From the NCBI GenBank assembly GCA_036508635.1, contig DATCGY010000246.1:1-10471 (forward strand): DNA of 10,471 nt. Direction: 5' to 3'. The notes under the pieces were generated by a model, which saw only the letters and a list, made by a program, of their open reading frames with translations, searched no databases and was not told where the DNA came from. Made by a program: the position numbers and the translations under genes. Source of the DNA: FEN-727 sp036508635. Lineage in GTDB: Bacteria; Actinomycetota; Geothermincolia; Fen-727; Anoxymicrobiaceae. Shown here in pieces: positions 1 to 4,969 of the stretch. Positions within the stretch are counted from its first letter, which is position 1. Each line of letters begins with the position of its first letter.

Positions 1-2
1 TC

Positions 3-785
3 AACCTCTTCGCCCAGGGGAAGACTCTACCAGGTCTACGGGTTGGCGTCTCGTGGGCTTTCTATATCAACGCCATCAGCTTCCTGGCAGTGTTAGTGGC
101 TCTTCTTTTCTTGAGGTACAGGCCCCCCGCTTCGGCTCCCCACGCCGAGAGTGCCTGGCGGCAGATGATCCAGGGCCTGGAATACGTGAGAAGTCACAGT
201 TGGGCCAGAAACCTGTTGATCGTGCTGGGGATATCGGCGTTCTTCGGGCTTTCATACGTGGTTTTGCTTCCGGGGGTCGCCAAGGACGTTCTGCACAAGG
301 GCTCATGGGGCTACGGTTGGCTCCTCGGAGGACTCGGGCTAGGGGCCGTCATCGGGGCTCCAATTGTGACACGCTTGAACCGCGAAATAAGAGAAAAGGA
401 GATCATCAAGTTCTCACTGCTTGCGACCTCGCTGTGGCTTATACTGCTGTCAGTCTCCCGCGCATTCTGGCTTTCTCTTATCGCATCGGTGGGCATCGGG
501 CTGAGCTTCTTAATGGTTGCCGCATCAATGAATACCGTGCTCCAGTCGCGGGTCGAACGCAATATGAGAGGCCGTATCATGAGCTTCTACATACTGCTGT
601 TCCAGGGAACGGCGCCCATCGGGGGCCTTCTCATGGGTTACGTGGCAGACGTGAAGTCGATACCGTTCGCCCTGTTCATCGGCGCCATGGTCTGCTTAGC
701 CCTGGCGGTGGTGATAATCATCTTCCCGGCAATCCTCAAAGACGCAGTCTCCCCGGCCTGGACACCGCCGGCCGGGTGTGACTGA
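3..785 (+). CDS. MFS transporter (MFS_3/EntS-like exporter), C-terminal part
   Basis: The reading frame is open from the window edge, so the N-terminus is missing and about 260 residues are visible. The visible part is an integral inner-membrane protein with long hydrophobic helices, for example the segment reading WAFYINAISFLAVLVALLFL near the edge, then helices around LLIVLGISAFFGLSYVVLL, WLLGGLGLGAVIGAPIV and the last pair ending in ALAVVIIIFPAIL. Between helices near the C-terminus is RGRIMSFYILLFQGTAPIGG, which resembles the RGRv(m/l)S...G..PiG signature of the MFS_3 (transmembrane secretion effector, EntS-like) exporters. Proteins of this family are drug or siderophore exporters; the substrate here cannot be told. 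It lies outside the segment bracketed by the two tRNA copies, so it need not belong with the catabolic operon. The assignment to the major facilitator family is firm; the subfamily is probable. Confidence 0.85.
   Translation, partial: NLFAQGKTLPGLRVGVSWAFYINAISFLAVLVALLFLRYRPPASAPHAESAWRQMIQGLEYVRSHSWARNLLIVLGISAFFGLSYVVLLPGVAKDVLHKGSWGYGWLLGGLGLGAVIGAPIVTRLNREIREKEIIKFSLLATSLWLILLSVSRAFWLSLIASVGIGLSFLMVAASMNTVLQSRVERNMRGRIMSFYILLFQGTAPIGGLLMGYVADVKSIPFALFIGAMVCLALAVVIIIFPAILKDAVSPAWTPPAGCD
752..776. terminator. GC-rich hairpin at the end of the MFS gene (weak terminator candidate)
   Basis: CCCGGCC (752-758) can pair perfectly with GGCCGGG (770-776) across an 11-nt loop, just before the MFS stop codon. 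No T-run follows on either strand, so it does not meet the criteria for a standard intrinsic terminator. It could equally be a by-product of GC-rich coding sequence. It lies between two convergent transcripts (MFS from the left, tRNA-Ala from the right), where a bidirectional terminator would make sense. Confidence 0.2.
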
Positions 786-816
786 CCCAGCCCTATGGGG
801 TGAGATTTGTTTAGGG

Positions 817-892
817 TGGTGGAGGTAGGCGGAATCGAACCGCCGGCCTCGGGCGTGCAAAGCCCGCGCTCTCCCAACTGAGCTATACCCCC
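817..892 (-). tRNA. tRNA-Ala(UGC), intact
   Basis: Read on the minus strand the gene starts GGGGGTATAGCTCAG and ends ...TACCTCCACCA. The 7-bp acceptor stem pairs fully and contains the G3:U70 wobble that is the identity element for alanyl-tRNA synthetase. The D-arm (AGCTCAGTTGGGAGAGC), the anticodon stem CGGGC/GCCCG with loop TTTGCAC (anticodon TGC) and the T-arm GGCGG-TTCGATT-CCGCC are all canonical, and the CCA end is encoded in the gene. A partial second copy lies at 10082-10138 in the same orientation. The same DNA read as protein gives the familiar spurious peptide IAQLGERGLCTPEAGGS, which should not be annotated. Confidence 0.98.
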
Positions 893-918
893 GTTCTTCT
901 CAAGGTCGAACTTCACTC

Positions 919-947
919 TTTATACCCGAGGAGCCTCTGCGGGGCAA
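919..947 (-). promoter_or_regulatory. Promoter of tRNA-Ala (sigma70-like)
   Basis: On the minus strand TTGCCC (942-947) and TATAAA (919-924) are separated by exactly 17 bp, with the tRNA 5' end about 27 bp downstream of the -10. The second tRNA-Ala copy keeps the same -35 at the same distance (10188-10193), although the spacer between the boxes has diverged. This supports the boxes being functional. Confidence 0.6.
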
Positions 948-1006
948 GTGCAGTGGCCAAGGTTGGGCGTGCGGAGTGGGGGGCAGTGGCAACGAGAGGT
1001 CTCGGC

Positions 1007-1906
1007 TCAGCGCTTTCGTTGCGGGGTCGGGTTCTTCTTCGCCTTCTTCGCGGCTTTCTTCGCGGGCGCGGGCACCATGCCGGAGAAAACCATGGCGTTC
1101 ATAGCATCCAGCACCCGTTCCACCGTGTAGCTCTCGTTCATGTTCGTCAATAGCCAGGCCGACTCCAGGAAGCCGACGACCAGAAAGGCCGCGATTTCGA
1201 CATCTATTTCCGGGATTAGCCCCATCTCTATCGCCCGCGTGAGGTCTCGCCTGCATGGCTCCACGATGGAGAAGTATATCTCGCGCTTCTTGATCTGGAG
1301 CGGTGGGTCGTCCTCCTCGATGCTCTTGAGCACGTTCAACATGTCTATGAACTCCGGATGACCTTTGAGCACCACCTCCGCCCTCCTGTTGAGCCTGGCG
1401 ATAGGGTTTTTCTCTCCTTTTATCTCCTCCCAAACATCAGCGAACATCGCCTGGAAAACGTCATCGACGCATTCCATGAAGAGCGCCATTTTGCTGGGGA
1501 AGTACACGTAGAACGTGCTGTGCCCGACACCCACTGCCCTGGCTATCTCCGTCACGTTCGTCTGGTGGTACCCCTTTCGGGCGAAGATCACCACCGCCTT
1601 ATCCACGATCTGCTGCCGCCGCTCCGTCCTGGGGGCTTCGGCCTCTTCCGCGCCCTTTGCCGCCTGCTCCCGCTCTCCTGTGACCATGTCCCTGATGAAT
1701 GAGATGGGATATCCCTCTTTCTGCAGCCGCTTGATCTCCTCGAGCTCCCTTGCGTGTCCGGCGTCGTAGTAAGCCATCGTCTTTCCGGTTTTTCTTGGCG
1801 GCGAGAGAAGGCCCTCCCTCATGTAGTAATGGATTGTGCTGCGGCCGAACCCGGATATCTTCTCCAGGTCGGATATCCGGAGCGGCCTGTCAGTTTCGGA
1901 CTTCAC
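1007..1906 (-). CDS. MerR-TetR fusion transcriptional regulator (two HTH domains)
   Basis: This is a 299-residue protein starting at GTG 1904-1906. That start has an SD (AAGGGGGTG) 4 nt upstream and lies 32 nt downstream of a near-consensus promoter; a longer frame opening at 2023 would begin upstream of that promoter. Residues about 9-75 are a MerR-type winged helix (RISDLEKISGFGRSTIHYYMREGLLSP is the HTH, followed by YYDAGHARELEEIKRLQKEGYPISFIRDM). An Ala/Glu-rich linker (80-95) leads to a complete TetR-type HTH at about 97-143 (IFARKGYHQTNVTEIARAVGVGHSTFYVYFPSKMALF in pieces). A helical TetR ligand/dimer domain spans about 145-275. The end (279-299) is a Lys/Ala/Pro/Arg-rich tail. It is divergent from the catabolic operon and probably represses it in response to an acyl-CoA (inference from TetR relatives such as Bacillus FadR and from the operator-like palindrome). 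It may also regulate itself. Confidence 0.92.
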   Translation of the reverse strand: MKSETDRPLRISDLEKISGFGRSTIHYYMREGLLSPPRKTGKTMAYYDAGHARELEEIKRLQKEGYPISFIRDMVTGEREQAAKGAEEAEAPRTERRQQIVDKAVVIFARKGYHQTNVTEIARAVGVGHSTFYVYFPSKMALFMECVDDVFQAMFADVWEEIKGEKNPIARLNRRAEVVLKGHPEFIDMLNVLKSIEEDDPPLQIKKREIYFSIVEPCRRDLTRAIEMGLIPEIDVEIAAFLVVGFLESAWLLTNMNESYTVERVLDAMNAMVFSGMVPAPAKKAAKKAKKNPTPQRKR

Positions 1907-1910
1907 GACA

Positions 1911-1919
1911 CCCCCTTTG
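1911..1919 (-). promoter_or_regulatory. Ribosome binding site fixing the GTG start of the regulator
   Basis: On the minus strand AAGGGGGTG differs at one position from the anti-SD complement AAGGAGGTG and sits just before GTG 1906-1904. Together with the promoter at 1938-1966 it supports the 299-residue form and not the longer frame. Confidence 0.6.
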
Positions 1920-1937
1920 ATGACTAACTGTTGAGTG

Positions 1938-1966
1938 ACTATATACAAATATTTTTCTGATGTCAA
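1938..1966 (-). promoter_or_regulatory. Sigma70-type promoter of the MerR-TetR regulator
   Basis: On the minus strand there is a perfect -35 TTGACA (1961-1966), a 17-bp AT-rich spacer and TATAGT (1938-1943) as -10, one mismatch from consensus. The predicted transcription start is near 1931, giving a leader of about 25 nt before the GTG start. A TGACTA direct repeat (1921-1926 and 1936-1941) touches the -10, and the dyad TCAAGA-N7-TCTTGA overlaps the -35, so autoregulation is plausible. Confidence 0.75.
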
Positions 1967-1981
1967 GATTCTTTTTCTTGA
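1963..1981. promoter_or_regulatory. 19-bp dyad TCAAGA-N7-TCTTGA
   Basis: Perfect 6-bp inverted repeats spaced by 7 bp overlap the -35 of the regulator promoter and the candidate -35 of the operon promoter. The geometry (6-7-6) is the same as that of the dyad at 2006-2024. Short AT-rich dyads arise by chance, so this is only a candidate operator. Confidence 0.3.
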
Positions 1982-2007
1982 TTTATTGACCTCTATATGT
2001 TTAGAAT
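1978..2007 (+). promoter_or_regulatory. Candidate promoter of the catabolic operon
   Basis: TTGATT (1978-1983), an 18-bp spacer and TAGAAT (2002-2007, one mismatch from TATAAT) form the best plus-strand sigma70-like match that I can find upstream of the thiolase-like gene. It would give a 5' leader of about 130 nt containing the CGCAAT repeats and the 16-bp palindrome. The -35 match is modest, so a different promoter closer to the gene cannot be excluded. Confidence 0.35.
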
Positions 2008-2045
2008 TGCGCGAATTACGCAATAGGTGCTTTGTTACGCAATAG
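2006..2045. promoter_or_regulatory. CGCAAT half-site cluster (dyad plus direct repeat)
   Basis: ATTGCG-N7-CGCAAT (2006-2024) is a perfect 6-7-6 dyad. An 11-bp direct repeat TTACGCAATAG occurs at 2016-2026 and 2035-2045 with a 19-bp period. The cluster lies over and just after the candidate operon -10, where binding would affect transcription. It differs from the palindrome at 2064-2079, so it could be the site of the second DNA-binding domain of the fusion regulator (inference). Confidence 0.45.
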
Positions 2046-2058
2046 TGAGGTTACAGGC

Positions 2059-2083
2059 TTCAGGAATGACTAGTCATTCTGAA
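2059..2083. promoter_or_regulatory. TetR-type operator candidate, perfect palindrome
   Basis: The core GAATGACTAGTCATTC (2064-2079) is a perfect 16-bp palindrome. Allowing one extra G on the left side the symmetry extends to TTCAG(G)AATGACT on each arm, 2059-2083. From memory it closely resembles the operators of the TetR-family fatty-acid regulator FadR of Bacillus (TGAATGA...TCATTCA type). It lies about 60 bp upstream of the first operon gene, in the leader predicted from the candidate promoter, as expected for repression by the divergent regulator. Confidence 0.65.
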
Positions 2084-2134
2084 GGGGGGATTTAGCATAG
2101 TGAAACCAGGCTCTTTCATACTGGGATTTCTGAA

Positions 2135-2139
2135 AGGAG
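2135..2139 (+). promoter_or_regulatory. Ribosome binding site choosing ATG 2146 for the thiolase-like gene
   Basis: AGGAG inside AAAGGAG lies 6 nt before ATG 2146. It is immediately adjacent to an in-frame TTG at 2140, too close for that codon to be the start. Confidence 0.7.
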
Positions 2140-2145
2140 TTGAAG

Positions 2146-3351
2146 ATGGGCTCAGGTGATTTCGCAGTAATTGGGACCGGCGAAGTGCCGACCGGAAACT
2201 TCCCGGAGAGGTCGGAGTTCGAGATTGCTTACACGGTCGCCAGGATGGCCATCCAGGACGCAGGAATAGACAAGAACGATATCGGGGCGGTCCTGTGTGC
2301 CCAGCACATCATGTCAAACCCGGACAACGACTACAACACAGAGATGGTGTTCGGCCGCCTGCCGGAGGCGATAGGCGCGAAGGAATGCAAGGTCACCTGC
2401 ATGACCAGCTCCGGGGGAGCCTCGAGTTACTCAATCCGCAAAACGGCGGAGGGGATCCTGCGCTCCGGGGAGACGGACACCGTGCTTGTGGTGCACGCGC
2501 AGAGGTTCTCTCAGTTCACCACAAACGAGCAGGCGAAGTACTTCTCCATCGCGGGCTGCGACGTGGAGTGGGAGTACCCCTACGGGATGACCTACAACTC
2601 CCTCGCCGCGATGATAACCCAGGCGTACATGGCCTACACCGGGACGACCATCGAGCAGATCGCCGCGGTCTGCGTCGCCTGCCGCAGATGGGCGATGCTC
2701 CAGCCTAACGCTATGTTCAACAACAAGGAGATCACAGTGGAGAAGGTAGTGAACGCGCGGATGGTCTCCTTCCCCCTCACCACCCTGATGTGCAATGTCC
2801 TTGGCGACGGGGGCAGCGCTTTCGTAATGACCACCGCGGAGAAGGCCAAGAAGATATGCGACAGGCCGGTGTATTTCCTCGGGGAGGGCTCGAACTACTC
2901 CCACCGCACAATCACCAGGGCGAACATCAGCGACTTCAACCAGCTGACCGAGTTCCTTTCTCCTATCGCCAACGAGGCGTACGAGGGGTCAGGCCTGGGC
3001 CCGAAGGACATGGACATATTCGAGATATACGGTTCGTATCCGACCATCAACCTGATGATCTTCGATTCCCTCGGGGTGGCCGACCCGGGCAAGGCGGGCG
3101 CCCTCGTGGAGGCGGGAGAGACAAGCCCCGGCGGCAAATATCCCTGCTCCACCAACGGGGAAGCGATGAGCTTCGGCCACACCGGCACGGGGTGCGGGTT
3201 CGCGATCCTGGTCGAGACGGTCAGGCAGCTGCAGGGCAAGGCCGGCAAGGCCCAGGTGCCGGGTGCGAAGTTCGCAATTGAGAACTGCGGCGGAGGGGCG
3301 TTCATGGACTGCCACTTCACCGTGATGGGGAACGAGATACCGAAAGGATGA
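2146..3351 (+). CDS. Thiolase-like (SCP2/Ltp-type) acyl-CoA lyase, nucleophilic Cys absent
   Basis: This 401-residue protein has the length and fold signature of the SCP2-type thiolase/lipid-transfer protein family: IGTGEVPTGNFPER at the N-terminus, YPYGMT...AYTGTT...AAV mid-protein, LGDGGSAFVMTT at about 219-230, FGHTGTGCG with the active-site His345, and NCGGGAF with Cys381. The loop that normally carries the acyl-accepting cysteine (CASGG or C(A/S)TGS) reads TSSGG at 87-91, so Thr87 occupies the Cys position; Cys85 is two residues early. The usual HDxF motif is replaced by YGSY (295-298). Loss of this Cys with Tyr residues in the pocket is reminiscent of the aldolase Ltp2, which works with the DUF35 protein ChsH2 in steroid side-chain cleavage. 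The next gene is a DUF35 partner, so the pair probably forms a complex catalysing C-C cleavage or formation on an acyl-CoA (inference). Family certain, reaction uncertain. Confidence 0.9.
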   Translation: MGSGDFAVIGTGEVPTGNFPERSEFEIAYTVARMAIQDAGIDKNDIGAVLCAQHIMSNPDNDYNTEMVFGRLPEAIGAKECKVTCMTSSGGASSYSIRKTAEGILRSGETDTVLVVHAQRFSQFTTNEQAKYFSIAGCDVEWEYPYGMTYNSLAAMITQAYMAYTGTTIEQIAAVCVACRRWAMLQPNAMFNNKEITVEKVVNARMVSFPLTTLMCNVLGDGGSAFVMTTAEKAKKICDRPVYFLGEGSNYSHRTITRANISDFNQLTEFLSPIANEAYEGSGLGPKDMDIFEIYGSYPTINLMIFDSLGVADPGKAGALVEAGETSPGGKYPCSTNGEAMSFGHTGTGCGFAILVETVRQLQGKAGKAQVPGAKFAIENCGGGAFMDCHFTVMGNEIPKG

Positions 3352-3357
3352 TTGGTA

Positions 3358-3441
3358 ATTGGGGTCAGACCCTTTCATTGCATCAGTGGACAGATCGCAG
3401 GTTAGCCTGGTGCAAATGCAACAAAAGGGTCAGACCCCAAT
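3358..3441. repeat. REP/RAYT-type inverted repeat element in the operon
   Basis: Two arms, 3358-3383 and 3416-3441, are inverted copies matching at 23 of 26 positions. Each contains the near-palindrome GGGGTCAGACCC and ends in TTGCAT (left) or ATGCAA (right). The 84-bp unit can fold into one long hairpin. Motifs of this GGGGTCAGACCCC kind recur in intergenic regions of many bacteria and are associated with REP-associated tyrosine (IS200-like) transposases (from memory). It fills nearly all of the 106-bp gap between the thiolase-like and DUF35 genes. It may mark a mobilised non-autonomous element or act as an mRNA-stabilising or attenuating hairpin. No transposase is in the window. Confidence 0.75.
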
Positions 3442-3446
3442 AGATA

Positions 3447-3452
3447 AGGAGG
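3447..3452 (+). promoter_or_regulatory. Ribosome binding site fixing ATG 3458 of the DUF35 gene
   Basis: AGGAGG lies 5 nt before ATG 3458. The frame is open further upstream, but those codons fall inside the inverted-repeat element and have no SD, so they are not coding. Confidence 0.8.
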
Positions 3453-3457
3453 AAGTC

Positions 3458-3937
3458 ATGGCCGGCGAAAAGATAGACATTGAAGCAATAAAAGCGATGC
3501 TGAACCTCACCGACGAAGACCTCGTCAAGCCGCTGCCCATACCCACCAGCTGGTCCCAGCCGTTCTGGGACGCCGCCAAGGAGCACAGGTTCGTCCTCAA
3601 GAAATGCTCAAAGTGCGGCAACGTGGACCACCCCCCTTACCTTTACTGCACCAGTTGCTCGGCAGACGAGCACGAGTGGTTTGAAGCCTCGGGCAAAGGG
3701 GCCCTGGCCGCCTACGCTATCAACATCTTCGGGGTGCCTTTCCCGTTCTGGGTGGACCTGCCGTACGTGGTGGCGGTAGTGGAGCTGCCCGAGGGAGTGC
3801 GGATGATATCAAACGTGGTCGAATGCGACCACGACAGGCTGGAGAACGGCATGGAGCTCGAGGTGGTCTTCGACGACGTAACCGACGAGGTGACCCTTCC
3901 AAAGTGGCGCCCGGTTGACGAGTCCAAGAGGGGGTAG
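3458..3937 (+). CDS. DUF35 Zn-ribbon/OB-fold protein, partner of the thiolase-like protein
   Basis: The protein has 159 residues. A helical N-terminus leads into QPFWDAAKEHRFVLKKCSKCG, the usual DUF35 entry helix. A rubredoxin-like zinc ribbon follows with ligands Cys50, Cys53, Cys64 and Cys67 (CSKC...CTSC). An OB-fold domain runs from about residue 75 (EASGKGALAAYAINIFGVPFPFW-type strands, then VVAVVELPEGVRMISNVVECD and GMELEVVFDD). Proteins of this family bind acyl-CoA and form complexes with thiolase-fold enzymes: archaeal HMG-CoA synthase with acetoacetyl-CoA thiolase, and ChsH2 with Ltp2. Being directly downstream of the Cys-less thiolase-like gene, it is most likely its obligate partner. 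The amidohydrolase gene starts only 5 nt after its stop, indicating tight co-transcription. Confidence 0.93.
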   Translation: MAGEKIDIEAIKAMLNLTDEDLVKPLPIPTSWSQPFWDAAKEHRFVLKKCSKCGNVDHPPYLYCTSCSADEHEWFEASGKGALAAYAINIFGVPFPFWVDLPYVVAVVELPEGVRMISNVVECDHDRLENGMELEVVFDDVTDEVTLPKWRPVDESKRG

Positions 3938-3942
3938 CACAG

Positions 3943-4956
3943 ATGGCTGAAGAGAAAATCGTGTTCGAGAAGGACGACTTTTTCAAAGTCGACCCCGAGC
4001 CGCACCTCATCGGGGAGATGGAGACCATCAACCATTTCCCCGGGGTGCAGATGTGGTGGCGGGCTATCGACAACATCCGCATGCCACTGATGCTGGGCAC
4101 GAAACCTGAGATGTTTGAGGGCATGGACACCGCGGAGTTCACCAAACAGGAGGACCCCGCCAAGCTCCTCGAGTACATGGACAAGTACGGGGTCGACGTC
4201 GCCTGCCTGCTTCCGGAATCCATGATGGACACCACCGGCTATACAAGCCGCTGGATGAGCAACGGCGCCATGGCCAAGGTGGCGGACTCCAACCCCGAGC
4301 GCTTCATGTACCAGCCCAATATCTCCCCCATAAAGTTCAAGGGGGTGAAAAACACCATATGGGAACTGGAGTACTGGGTGAAGGAAAGGGGGGCCAAGAT
4401 ATTCAAGTTCTACCCTCCAGAGGACACCTACATGAACGACCCTGATCTCTGGCCCTTTTATGAAAAAGCGGAGGAGCTGGGAATCGTGCTGGATATCCAC
4501 ACCGGCTTCTGCTGGGTGCCCCCGGGCAAGAGCAAGTATGCCCTGCCCATACAGCTGGACGACGTTGCCCGGGACTTCCCCGACCTTAAGATCGTGGCCT
4601 TCCATATGGGCTACCCCTACTGTGATGACCTCAACATGGTGGCCATGGGGCATCCTAATATCTACCCCTGTCTGAGCCTGCTTATCCCCTGGGCGGCGAG
4701 CGCTCCTCGCAAGTTCGCCAAGATCCTGGGGGAGGCCATGCGATTCGTGGGATCGGAACGCATCATCTGGGGCTGTGACTACGCCGGTTTCGGTGCGCAG
4801 ATAAAGGCCGCGGTGCAGGGCTTCCGTGAGTTCCAGTTCCCCGAGGACATGCAGGAGGGTTACGGCTACCCCGCCCTCACCGACACCGACCGTGCAAACA
4901 TCTTTGGACTGAACCTGGCCAGGCTTCTGGAGATCGAACCCACCAAGAGAATATAG
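3943..4956 (+). CDS. Amidohydrolase-2 family metalloenzyme (decarboxylase/hydrolase-like TIM barrel)
   Basis: The protein has 337 residues, the usual length of the amidohydrolase_2 (ACMSD/gamma-resorcylate decarboxylase-like) family. The metal ligands can be traced: N-terminal DPEPHL with Glu19 and His21 instead of HxH, His186 in LDIHTGF, His221 in VAFHMGYPY and Asp279 in IIWGCDYAG, with an NIFGLNLARLL C-terminal helix typical of the family. In gamma-resorcylate and 5-carboxyvanillate decarboxylases the metal is held by Glu, His, His and Asp in this order, so a non-oxidative decarboxylation (or a related lyase or hydrolase reaction) is suggested. The substrate is unknown. An SD-like GAGGGGG overlaps the end of the DUF35 gene. 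The stop codon is part of the TAGGAGG SD of the next gene, so translation is probably coupled. Confidence 0.88.
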   Translation: MAEEKIVFEKDDFFKVDPEPHLIGEMETINHFPGVQMWWRAIDNIRMPLMLGTKPEMFEGMDTAEFTKQEDPAKLLEYMDKYGVDVACLLPESMMDTTGYTSRWMSNGAMAKVADSNPERFMYQPNISPIKFKGVKNTIWELEYWVKERGAKIFKFYPPEDTYMNDPDLWPFYEKAEELGIVLDIHTGFCWVPPGKSKYALPIQLDDVARDFPDLKIVAFHMGYPYCDDLNMVAMGHPNIYPCLSLLIPWAASAPRKFAKILGEAMRFVGSERIIWGCDYAGFGAQIKAAVQGFREFQFPEDMQEGYGYPALTDTDRANIFGLNLARLLEIEPTKRI

Positions 4957-4969
4957 GAGGTACCGTGCG

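Noticed and set aside
638..916. Minus-strand open frame beginning MKFDLEKNGGIAQLGERGLCTPEAGGS
   Set aside because: It is the translation of the tRNA-Ala gene and its leader, a well-known misannotation, and has no SD or homology beyond that.
993..1004. CGAGA-GG-TCTCG hairpin after the regulator as a terminator
   Set aside because: The 2-nt loop is too short for a stable hairpin and no T-run follows.
1907..2023. 39-codon N-terminal extension of the regulator
   Set aside because: It crosses the TTGACA/TATAGT promoter, is AT-rich and has no MerR-like sequence; the GTG at 1906 with an SD is better.
3358..3441. CRISPR-like repeat pair
   Set aside because: Only two copies exist, in inverted orientation with a single 32-bp interval; the structure is a REP-type hairpin.
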